A DNA stretch of 64,000 nt from Zychaea mexicana (Eukaryota; Mucoromycota; Mucoromycetes; Mucorales; Lichtheimiaceae), in assembly GCF_025766255.1 (NCBI RefSeq), contig NW_026516732.1, positions 1 through 64,000 on the forward strand, written 5' to 3'. Each line of letters starts with the position of its first letter. Position 1 is the first letter of the stretch. The translations under genes were made by a program, and so were the position numbers. Positions 11,377 to 21,076 of this stretch are shown here, piece by piece. The notes below the pieces were generated by a model. The model was not told where the DNA came from. It searched no databases and was given only the letters and a program-made list of their open reading frames with translations.

Positions 11377-12843
11377 AAGGCGCCTTCCCAATCCCGTTGA
11401 GGCTTGGGAAGGCGCAGGTTCAACCCTGCAGCCTGCTATCTTTTTTTCAGCAGGCAATATCTTGTTTTATTGAGCTTTAAAGTAAAACTAGACTCTTTTG
11501 TTCAAAAATTATTACTATGCAGTGGGACTAGTATAACTACACTCTATATTTAAACTATAAAAGAGGATATGAATAGCAGTAGCACTATCATTCAAAAGAG
11601 AATGATTGTGCGGTATGGCAGCAGTGCAATGGCTAAGATATATCAGTAGGTTGCCTTGGTCGAGTAGACTAAGGCGCCTTCCCAATCCCGTTGAGGCTTG
11701 GGAAGGCGCAGGTTCAACCCTGCAGCCTGCTATCTTTTTTTCAGCAGGCAATATCTTGTTTTATTGGCTTTAAAGTAAAACTAGACTCTTTTGTTCAAAA
11801 ATTATTACTATGCAGTGGGACTAGTATAACTACACTCTATATTTAAACTATAAAAGAGATATGAATAGCAGTAGCACTATCATTCAAAAGAGAATGATTG
11901 TGCGGTATAGCAGCAGTGCAATGGCTAAGATATATCAGTAGGTTGCCTTGGTCGAGTAGACTAAGGCGCCTTCCCAATCCGTTGAGGCTTGGGAAGGCGC
12001 AGGTTCGAACCCTGCAGCCTGCTATCTTTTTTTCAGCAGGCAATATCTTGTTTTATTGAGCTATAAAGTAAAACTAGACTCTTTTGTTCAAAAATTATTA
12101 CTATGCAGTGGGACTAGTATAACTACACTCTATATTTAAACTATAAAAGACATATGAATAGCAGTAGCACTATCATTCAAAAGAGAATGATTGTGCGGTA
12201 TGCAGCAGTGCAATGGCTAAGATATACAGTAGGTTGCCTTGGTCGAGTAGACTAAGGCACCTTCCCAATCCTGTTAAGGCTTGGGAAGGCGCAGGTTCGA
12301 ACCCTGCAGCCTGCTATCTTTTTTTCAGCAGGCAATATCTTGTTTTATTGAGCTTTAAAGTAAAACTAGACTCTTTTGTTCAAAAATTATTACTATGCAG
12401 TGGGACTAGTATAACTACACTCTATATTTAAACTATAAAAGAGGATATGAATAGCAGTAGCACTATCATTCAAAAGAGAATGATTGTGCGGTATGCAGCA
12501 GTGCAATGGCTAAGATATACAGTAGGTTGCCTTGGTCGAGTAGACTAAGGCGCCTTCCCAATCCCGTTGAGGCTTGGGAAGGCGCAGGTTCGAACCCTGC
12601 AGCCTGCTATCTTTTTTTCAGCAGGTAATATCTTTTTTATTGAGCTTTAAAGTAAAACTAGACTCTTTTGTTCAAAAATTATTACTATGCAGTGGGACTA
12701 GTATAACTACACTCTATATTTAAATAATAAAAGAGGATATGAATAGCAGTAGCATTATCAATTCAAAAGAGAATGATTGTGCGGTATAGCAGCAGTGCAA
12801 TGGCTAAGATATATTAGTAGGTTGCCTTGGTCGAGTAGACTAA
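11377..12843 (+). repeat. 295-bp tRNA-like tandem repeat, array B
   Basis: Four complete tRNA-like cores (starting near 11,646, 11,938, 12,229 and 12,522) plus halves at both ends, left by CACTA-1 and Harbinger. Unlike arrays A and C, these units carry scattered single-base deletions. For example box B reads GGTTCAACCC in the half unit at about 11,417 and in the first full unit (about 11,712), and a G is missing from the hairpin loop near 11,980 and from the spacer GCAGCAG near 12,202. Unit length therefore drops to about 291-293 bp. Confidence 0.9.
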
Positions 12844-13387
12844 GGGTACTCTCAAGCAACGTGAGTCAACGTCGACACACAATTCTTAGAATGGAAATTC
12901 GGAAGAAATAAAAAAAATTTGTATCCCACTGTGAAACTATGGCTAATTCCAAATGTGCGTGTGTCGACCCATTTGCTTGAGAGATCACAGTTGCTAAAAC
13001 GGGTAATGATAGCGGATATCAACAATAAGTGATAACCGATGCGAGTTTCCCCTAGATATGACCATCAATTATACTTCAAAAAGGGTTCTGATTTCTTTGC
13101 CGATGTATAACTGACAGCTACGGTTGTATCCGGCAGCATGATAGATGTAACTGTGAATATTGATAGAAAACTAAAACACCTGTTGCAAAAAAAGCGGCAG
13201 ATAGTCTATTATTGCATGATGGAGATAGGTGAAGATCCTATCATGAAGGTGAAGATACTATGATTTGCGTTTGCAATCCTAACAGCTTGTGTAAACTGTA
13301 TGTGTAATTCTCCCGCAAGCGATTCGGGTATATATAAAAGTAGAGTACGTTCAGCAGGAAGATGAGTAATTAACTTTTTTTTTCAAA

Positions 13388-14503
13388 ATGTCATCCCAAG
13401 AACAAACACCTCATGAACTCTCAATTGTTATCGTTAATCCTGGTAGTGCAGGTCGTGGCAGTGGCTCTGGAAGTCGTGGCGGTCGTGGTCGTGGCAGTCG
13501 TAGCGGTCGTGGCAGTCGTGGCGGTCGTGGTGGTCATGGTAATAGTAGCAACAATCGAAGCAGCACTCCTGTTGTTCAAGCCAATAACCAGTCCAACAGC
13601 AACATGCAAAGCAACGAAAGCAACAACGACACCACCGCAGCCTAATCTTCTGTCCCGACACAAAGCTCCCCTGAACATTGGATTGAGGCTGAAGAAAAGG
13701 CGTTGCTAACCGCAGTCTCTAAGCATTATGATGAGCTTATGCATCCAAGAGACAACAATCATCGCGGCCGTACATGGGATGCAATCATTGAAGACTTCAA
13801 GAAAGAGTGTACACCTCTAGCATCACCAATTGTTACTGATGGCACTCAAGAAAGCGAACAGTCTTTGGACGAGCAGCAGCTAGCACCTTCGTCCCTTGTC
13901 GTCGAGCCGAGCAGTATTTCGAGCGACGATCAAGCGACATCATCATCATCAGCAGCAGCAGCAACAGCAACAGATCCATCAGCGTCAGACTTTCTAAATG
14001 ATAACAGTACTGTCGAAACTTTCGGTAATGTACGAACCAAGCGCGCCATCAAAACCAAGTGGGAAAGAATGTGCAGTCGTTACCATTCGTGCTTTACCGA
14101 ACGTCATCGGCAGACTGGAGGGTCCGGTGACATAGACGACTGGTATTTATACGATGATATGCATGCATTGCTGAAGGATGACCCGAGGTTCAATCCTGAA
14201 TTCCAGTTCGATTCTTTCCGAGGCATTCGTCGTCGCGCCGATACACAAACAGCAACCGACAGCACGCTGCAGCCATCCGCAAGACGTCAACGATTAACTC
14301 CTGCAGAATTGCGGCATGAAGATGTGCTTGAGCGGATCGATGCCGCCAACCAGCAGAGCGAGGAAGCAAGATCACAGCTGATCGAGCTACTCGATCAGCA
14401 ATATAAGGAAATCCTTGAAGCTCAAGAAAGGCGCCACCAGCAACAGCAACACACACAACAGAGCTTCTTAGATTTAATGAAGCAACTTATTGACAAGATG
14501 TAG
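13388..14503 (+). pseudogene. Harbinger Myb/SANT-like protein, split by one in-frame stop
   Basis: The accessory DNA-binding protein that PIF/Harbinger elements pair with their transposase. The ATG at 13,388 follows a TATA-like TATATAAA at about 13,330. It opens with 85 residues rich in Arg-Gly-Ser (GRGSRSGRGSRGG type) and then Asn/Gln/Ser. A TAA at 13,643-13,645 is followed in the same frame by WIEAEEKALLTAVSKHYDEL and a trihelix/Myb-like domain (TWDAIIEDFKKE, RTKRAIKTKWERMCSRYHSC, about 13,690-14,130). A Gln-rich coiled-coil C-terminus ends at 14,503. Without the single stop it would be one frame of about 371 codons. Readthrough, or reinitiation at an internal start near 13,703, is possible. 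Confidence 0.8.
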
Positions 14504-14618
14504 AATCTTTTTTGTTTGATTTTTTATTTTTAATTCAATAAAGTTTTTTTTCCTTCGGGTTTTTTTTATATAATCAAGTGCCTCAAAAGATAACTTGTTA
14601 TGAAGACATATTTATTTT

Positions 14619-16166
14619 CTATCTGCGTCTATAATGGCGATTATATTGACGGAAGCTCTCACGATCGCTACGCCGATTCTCGTGCAAGTACTGTACTAGT
14701 TCATTACGTTTCTGCACACCTTCATTTCGCAGTTGCGTAGCGGTACGGCGCGCACCACGACCACTGTCATTGATAGAGTCAGAAACTTCGAGTGGCTCTA
14801 GAAGCAAATCATCGGCTATCGGATTAGGTACAAATGTGCTTTCGGCATGAAGATCGTCGTGATCAATGCATAAATTATGCAGAATACAGCAAGCAACAAT
14901 CGTCATCGTCATTGATTCTACATCCAGCAAATACAGCTCGTTACGTAGAAAACGCCATCTGCACACCAATTGGCCAAATGCCCGCTCAATAACGTTACGC
15001 ATTCTCGAATGAATATAATTGAAATGCGCGTTGTCACTGTGGCGGGGTGCTTGAGCATCAGGAAATGGTGTTATCAACCACGGGAGCAAAGGGTATGCCG
15101 AATCTACGAACAAAAAATGGAATGTCAGAAATATGTATCGTGATTTCAACGATGGTCTATGCTAAACAATTTGTTCTTTACCTCCAAGTATAAATGTTCC
15201 ATTTGGGCACACGGATTCTGGGTTAGTAAGAAGTTCGTCATAAAAAGCAGTAGCTTGAAAGGCTCTTGAATCGTGATTTCGGCCTATAGTATAAAAGTCG
15301 TATACATTAGCCAGGAAAGCAACTAAGATAATTACATTAACATGTCATGCCTTACCGCTCTGCCCTGCATGGATGTAGGTGAACTGCTTTTCTGAATCAC
15401 AAATGGCAACCATGTTCAATAAGTAGTTGTTTTTTCTGTCGACAAAGCGATCGCCACTGTCACCTGGTTTGAAGATTCGGACGAGCTTCCCATCCAAAGC
15501 ACCGAGTACATTTGGGAGGTGAGCAGGTCCGACTTGAAATGTTGGTCCAAGCTCTCCATATTGGAACCCTTCAACGGTTGCCTTGATAGCTTCATTTCCG
15601 GTCGGCCATCGGATTATACCACCTTGACAGTTGGCCATTGCCTCCAAAAATCGCTTGGTAAAATTTCTGTAGGATCCATGCGATGTACCAAGCAAAGTTT
15701 CGGCCATACAGTAACTGACATGAGCATTGGCAAATCTCCAGATTATCAGGCCGACTTGGATGAACACAGGTGTGGCGTTTTGTGCCGTAAATTGATACAA
15801 TCGATGTTGCGACAACATATTTACGAGGGCATTGAAAGTGGCTGGTTTCATACGGTAATGCGATTTGAAACCACCTGGTCCATCTGTGTCCGGAAGAGCT
15901 GGATGCGTAACTTCCCAGTATGTCGTATTTTTAACTCGATTGACGCGTTGCATAACACGGAAATGTAGCGGCGATGATACAGCTGAAAGGATATGATCAA
16001 GAGAAAAAATGGTTCGGTACATTGGCAAAACAGTGTTGATCATGGAGAGTTGATTGATATTGTCGTCGTCATTATTCGCAAGAAAAAAAAAGACGTAGCC
16101 TTCAATCAAAAGAAGTAGGATGCTGATGATCGTTCTTCTGTGGACAATTTCTTGCTGGGAATCCAT
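14619..16166 (-). CDS. PIF/Harbinger DDE transposase, apparently intact (478 aa)
   Basis: Three exons: 15,356-16,166, 15,182-15,322 and 14,619-15,103. Both introns are GT-AG and the frame is open throughout (479 codons with stop). It catalyses excision and insertion of the element. An N-terminal helix-turn-helix-like region (MKPATFNALVNML...) precedes the catalytic acids: Asp in NVLGALDGKLV, Asp in YTIGRNHDSRAF and Glu in MRNVIERAFGQLVCRWRF, the family pattern. The C-terminus is Arg-rich. The start at 16,166 (MDSQQEIVHRR) is chosen because it is the first ATG of a conventional protein; an upstream open extension to 16,247 exists. An apparently functional transposase next to a broken Myb partner means movement may depend on a partner from elsewhere. 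Confidence 0.9.
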
Positions 16167-16663
16167 AATAATAGACAGAAGGTAGGATGAAGGATATAAA
16201 AAGTGCGAATAAAAGTTGAGTGGAACAAAACAAGAAGTATTACTCAAAGTCGCTGCATATATAGAAGATATTTTCTTATCGGTAATGTTCTTATCATTTT
16301 ATGATATGTAGAACTATGGAATCGGTTCTGTCTAAACAACAAGTTGGTATATCTAATGTTATGTAAAATGGTATACTTGACCCTCCCGGGTATTGCTTGA
16401 TAGATAATTAAATATCAAAGTAATATTTTCTCAATCGCATGAACGTATAACAAAAGATCCGAGACGATATCCTTTTTGGGAGTGCCGTGTCAACCAAGGG
16501 GTCGACACAGCAGTTTTGCTCTTCATTTCCTTCTCAAGGATATGATATAAATTACACAAAAAAATCCTGTGTTCATTGTATCACTTTTATTCGACTCCCG
16601 AACAACGCACTATTACTATTTCTAGGGTGTGTCGACGTTGACTCACATTGCTTGAGAGTACCC

Positions 16664-19244
16664 TAAGGCACCTTCCCAATCCCGTTGAGGCTTGGGAAGG
16701 CGCAGGTTCGAACCCTGCAGCCTGCTATCTTTTTTTCAGCAGGCAATATCTTGTTTTATTGAGCTGTAAAGTAAAACTAGACTCTTTTGTTCAAAAACTA
16801 TTACTATGCAGTGGGACTAGTATAACTACACTCTATATTTAAATTATAAAAGAGGATATGAATAGCAGTAGCACTATCATTCAAAAGAGAATGATTGTGC
16901 GGTATGGCAGCAGTGCAATGGCTAAGATATATCAGTAGGTTGCCTTGGTCGAGTAGACTAAGGCGCCTTCCCAATCATGTTGAGGCTTGGGAAGGCGCAG
17001 GTTCGAACCCTGCAGCCTGCTATCTTTTTTTCAGCAGGCAATATCTTGTTTTATTGAGCTTTAAAGTAAAACTAGACTCTTTTGTTCAAAAATTATTACT
17101 ATGCAGTAGGACTAGTATAACTACACTCTATATTTAAACTATAAAAGAGGATATGAATAGCAGTAGCACTATCATTCAAAAGAGAATGATTGTGCGGTAT
17201 GGCAGCAGTGCAATGGCTAAGATATATTAGTAGGTTGCCTTGGTCGAGTAGACTAAGGCGCCTTCCCAATCCCGTTGAGGCTTGGGAAGGCGCAGGTTCG
17301 AACCCTGCAGCCTGCTATCTTTTTTTCAGCAGGCAATATCTTGTTTTATTGAGCTGTAAAGTAAAACTAGACTCTTTTGTTCAAAAATTATTACTATGCA
17401 GTGGGACTAGTATAACTACACTCTATATTTAAACTATAAAAGAGGATATGAATAGCAGTAGCACTATCATTCAAAAGAGAATGATTGTGCGGTATGGCAG
17501 CAGTGCAATGGCTAAGATATACTAGTAGGTTGCCTTGGTCGAGTAGACTAAGGCGCCTTCCCAATCATGTTGAGGCTTGGGAAGGCACAGGTTCGAACCC
17601 TGCAGCCTGCTATCTTTTTTTCAGCAGGCAATATCTTGTTTTATTGAGCTTTAAAGTAAAACTAGACTCTTTTGTTCAAAAATTATTACTATGCAGTGGG
17701 ACTAGTATAACTACACTCTATATTTAAACTATAAAAGACAATATGAATAGCAGTAGCACTATCATTCAAAAGAGAATGATTGTGCGGTATGGCAGCAGTG
17801 CAATGGCTAAGATATATTAGTAGGTTGCCTTGGTCGAGTAGACTAAGGCGCCTTCCCAATCCCGTTGAGGCTTGGGAAGGCGCAGGTTCGAACCCTGCAG
17901 CCTGCTATCTTTTTTTCAGCAGGCAATATCTTGTTTTATTGAGCTGTAAAGTAAAACTAGACTCTTTTGTTCAAAAATTATTACTATGCAGTGGGACTAG
18001 TATAACTACACTCTATATTTAAACTATAAAAGAGGATATGAATAGCAGTAGCACTATCATTCAAAAGAGAATGATTGTGCGGTATGGCAGCAGTGCAATG
18101 GCTAAGATATATTAGTAGGTTGCCTTGGTCGAGTAGACTAAGGCGCCTTCCCAATCCCGTTGAGGCTTGGGAAGGCGCAGGTTCGAACCCTGCAGCCTGC
18201 TATCTTTTTTTCAGCAGGCAATATCTTGTTTTATTGAGCTGTAAAGTAAAACTAGACTCTTTTGTTCAAAAACTATTACTATGCAGTGGGACTAGTATAA
18301 CTACACTCTATATTTAAATTATAAAAGAGGATATGAATAGCAGTAGCACTATCATTCAAAAGAGAATGATTGTGCGGTATGGCAGCAGTGCAATGGCTAA
18401 GATATATCAGTAGGTTGCCTTGGTCGAGTAGACTAAGGCACCTTCCCAATCCCGTTGAGGCTTGGGAAGGCGCAGGTTCGAACCCTGCAGCCTGCTATCT
18501 TTTTTTCAGCAGCCAATATCTTGTTTTATTGAGCTGTAAAGTAAAACTAGACTCTTTTGTACAAAAACTATTACTATGCAGTGGGACTAGTATAACTACA
18601 CTCTATATTTAAACTATAAAAGAGGATATGAATAGCAGTAGCACTATCATTCAAAAGAGAATGGTTGTGCGGTATAGCAGCAGTGCAATGGCTAAGATAT
18701 ATTAGTAGGTTGCCTTGGTCAAGTAGACTAAGGCGCCTTCCCAATCATGTTGAGGCTTGGGAAGGCGCAGGTTCGAACCCTGCAGCCTGCTATCTTTTTT
18801 TCAGCAGGCAATATCTTGTTTTATTGAGCTGTAAAGTAAAACTAGACTCTTTTGTTCAAAAACTATCACTATGCAGTGGGACTAGTATAACTACACTCTA
18901 TATTTAAACTATAAAAGAGGATATGAATAGCAGTAGCACTATCATTCAAAAGAGAATGATTGTGCGGTATGGCAGCAGTGCAATGGCTAAGATATATTAG
19001 TAGGTTGCCTTGGTCGAGTAGGCTAAGGCGCCTTCCCAATCCCGTTGAGGCTTGGGAAGGCGCAGGTTCGAACCCTGCAGCCTGCTATCTTTTTTTCAGC
19101 AGGCAATATCTTGTTTTATTGAGCTGTAAAGTAAAACTAGACTCTTTTGTTCAAAAACTATTACTATGCAGTGGGACTAGTATAACTACACTCTATATTT
19201 AAACTATAAAAGAGGATATGAATAGCAGTAGCACTATCATTCAA
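16664..19244 (+). repeat. 295-bp tRNA-like tandem repeat, array C
   Basis: Eight complete cores (16,935, 17,230, 17,525, 17,820, 18,115, 18,410, 18,705 and 19,000) plus a left half unit. It is the duplicate of array A: the order of variant units is identical. The only difference I found is CA for GG at 17,739-17,740 compared with 2,913-2,914. It ends where a second CACTA-type element begins at 19,245. Confidence 0.95.
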
Positions 19245-20760
19245 CACTGGAGTTGGCAAGCGATTTCAGAGGCACTGAAAGCACACTGAAAGCGGTACTT
19301 TCAGAGTGCTTTCAGAGTGCTTTCATGATGGCTTTCAGAGTACTTTCAGAGTACACTGAATGACCGTTTTGTTTACGGGTGATACACGTCTCCTGCATGC
19401 CATTCATAGCTTCTTACTGGTTGGGGAGATGTTTAAGCGGCACAGTGACATTGGCGAGTTCGTGGCTTCCTGTGCATTAGGGCTTACTAATGATTCGTTG
19501 GGAGAAAAAACTTCCATTCCCTTTATCCAATTCCATTTGCTCAAATACTACTCATAGACGCCTTTTCATTTGCTCAAAATTGCTCACACATGCATATAAT
19601 ATATTGCTCATACGTGCATATAGCCAATGATAGTGCTTTATTAGACGACACGGCACTGACGGTGACGCGTCAGCACAGGTAGTAAAAAACAGGATGGAAA
19701 AATAGTGTACAAAAAATAGTAGGGGAAAAAAATACAAAGGAAGAGCCATTTAGAAACTATTCTATAAACTACACATGCTGTTGGTATTCAAAAAGCAGCA
19801 GTACTAAGGGATTCTTGTTACAGCGATGTACATAGAGATTTCCTAATAAAAAAAAAGAGAAAAAGTATAACCATTAGAATACGTCCTATACTCTATTGCT
19901 CCACGCTGTTATAACCCCCACCCTTAAACTTACCTTATAGTACATCATCTTGTCTCGTTTTCATGGACCACTGTAGCCTAAGGAGGGATGAGATAGATGA
20001 GGTTATAGCGAGCTGGTTAGTAACATGAAAGAGGTTGAAGGAATAGCTGGTGAAGTGAACTCAATCTCATTGGCAGAAGTGAAAGAAAGTGAAGTTGCTC
20101 AAGTGACGGTGCTCAGGCGACGGTGTTAGTATGAAGGACTTCAAGGAAGACACATTCAGCACGAAGATGTGACAATCTGATGAGGCCGTTCAAGTAAAAA
20201 AGCTCAAAGTATAAGTTGGAGATGCACAGCAAACGTAAAAAAAAGTGGGTAGAAGAGAAAAAGGTGACGAAATTGAATTGAGCAGAGCGGAATACTAAAT
20301 AATTAAAAAGAGCGGCAAAAAGATACACGTAGAAGAAGCTTTTGAAGAAACACGTCTTTCATATAAAAAAAGTTGCTTTATTCAATTCTTATATGTCCAG
20401 AGCGCAAGGCCATGACGAACTTTTTCATCTAATGTTCGATCGTTAAGTTCTATTGTAGGTCGTTCACGGGAGGATGTGTGGCCAGGTTCGCGGATTTTGT
20501 CTATCTTATGTAGAAAGCGTGTTGCCTATAAAGCTGATTTAGACTATGCTGCATATATCAAGATGAATAGAGTACGAGTGATCTCATGCTAGTCCTTACA
20601 TTATCAGATCTCCAAGCTGGACGAGAGATCACTTCATTATCCTCAATATCGGACATGCATGCTGCAACAAAGATGTCTCCGGGATCTTGATACAAGGACA
20701 GTGCCGGATGGGTCTTGTTTGCGTTGTACGTTTTCTTACGCTTGTTCGCCAACTGTCAAC
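19245..20760. mobile_element. CACTA-type element 2, left end and fragment
   Basis: Starts CACTGGAGTTGGCAAG at 19,245, directly after CAA of the array spacer. This is followed by subterminal repeats of CTTTCAGAGTGC and their complement GCACTGAAAGC (19,265-19,355). A minus-strand accessory gene fragment related to that of CACTA-1 lies at 20,382-20,753. The matching right end (expected ...CCAGTG, then CAA and array sequence) is not in the window, so the full extent is unknown. Helitron sequence follows from about 20.77 kb and may be nested in it. The stretch 19,360-20,380 shows no convincing gene. Confidence 0.7.
20382..20753 (-). pseudogene. CACTA accessory protein, 3' exons (CACTA-2)
   Basis: Two exons joined by a GT-AG intron. 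The exon at 20,600 to about 20,753 encodes LANKRKKTYNANKTHPALS...FVAACMSDIEDNEVISRPAWRSDN. The exon at 20,382-20,525 encodes ATRFLHKIDKIRE...DEKVRHGLALWTYKN and a stop. The layout (MS plus acidic stretch, AWRSDN, hydrophobic helix, short tail with DEK..HGLALW) parallels MSEEETDGE, WRNER, ANLFLQHLD and REKLAGWV in CACTA-1. Upstream exons are not present next to it, presumably displaced or lost. Confidence 0.6.
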
Positions 20761-20770
20761 CGAATATATA

Positions 20771-20800
20771 TCTCACTATAAAGATCCCTGAGGGTTACGT
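20771..20800 (+). other. Candidate Helitron 5' terminus
   Basis: At 20,771 the sequence reads TCTCACTATAAAGATCCC directly after an A-T-rich run ending in A, as expected for a Helitron 5' end (TC after a host A). It also falls just upstream of the last visible CACTA-2 exon. This is a weak signal. No CTRR 3' end with a hairpin could be fixed after 26,099. Confidence 0.25.
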
Positions 20801-21076
20801 CCAAATTAGGACTTAGTTTTCAAATAAGGAAATCGCTCTTTGCTCAGCAAGCCTACTTTGTTTTTAAAATTTTGCCCTGTCTTTTTTTTTAGAAGCAACT
20901 GATTCGAATAAGTGTTCAATACCAATGGATCCTCAACAGGTACCGTTTCGAGAAAAAAATGAGCCAAAGAGTCTTTTTCCAGTCGAAAGCAATAGCTGCT
21001 GTGAACATTGCCCGAGATTTGTGAAGAACGATCTATGAGTTGTCTGTCATTGAGAAGCACTTAATAATCTCACTTC

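Larger units (their letters stand above)
12844..16663. mobile_element. PIF/Harbinger element, copy 2, complete (3,820 bp)
   Basis: The terminal inverted repeats are about 37 bp with one mismatch: left GGGTACTCTCAAGCAACGTG, right (reversed) GGGTACTCTCAAGCAATGTG, both running on to GTCGACACAC. They are flanked by TAA at 12,841-12,843 and 16,664-16,666, the 3-bp TWA duplication typical of PIF/Harbinger. An imperfect inverted copy of the terminal motif (TGTCGACCC...TTGCTTGAGAG) lies at about 12,960-12,985. The element carries the usual two genes, a Myb/SANT-like DNA-binding protein (plus) and a DDE transposase (minus), convergent at about 14.5-14.6 kb. Confidence 0.95.

Noticed and set aside
1838..19244. 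CRISPR-like array
   Set aside because: Spacers between cores are themselves repeated at 295-bp period with no unique spacer sequences, and the genome is eukaryotic.
19360..19557. 65-residue ORF just inside CACTA-2
   Set aside because: Short, with no motif, no splice context and no counterpart in CACTA-1.
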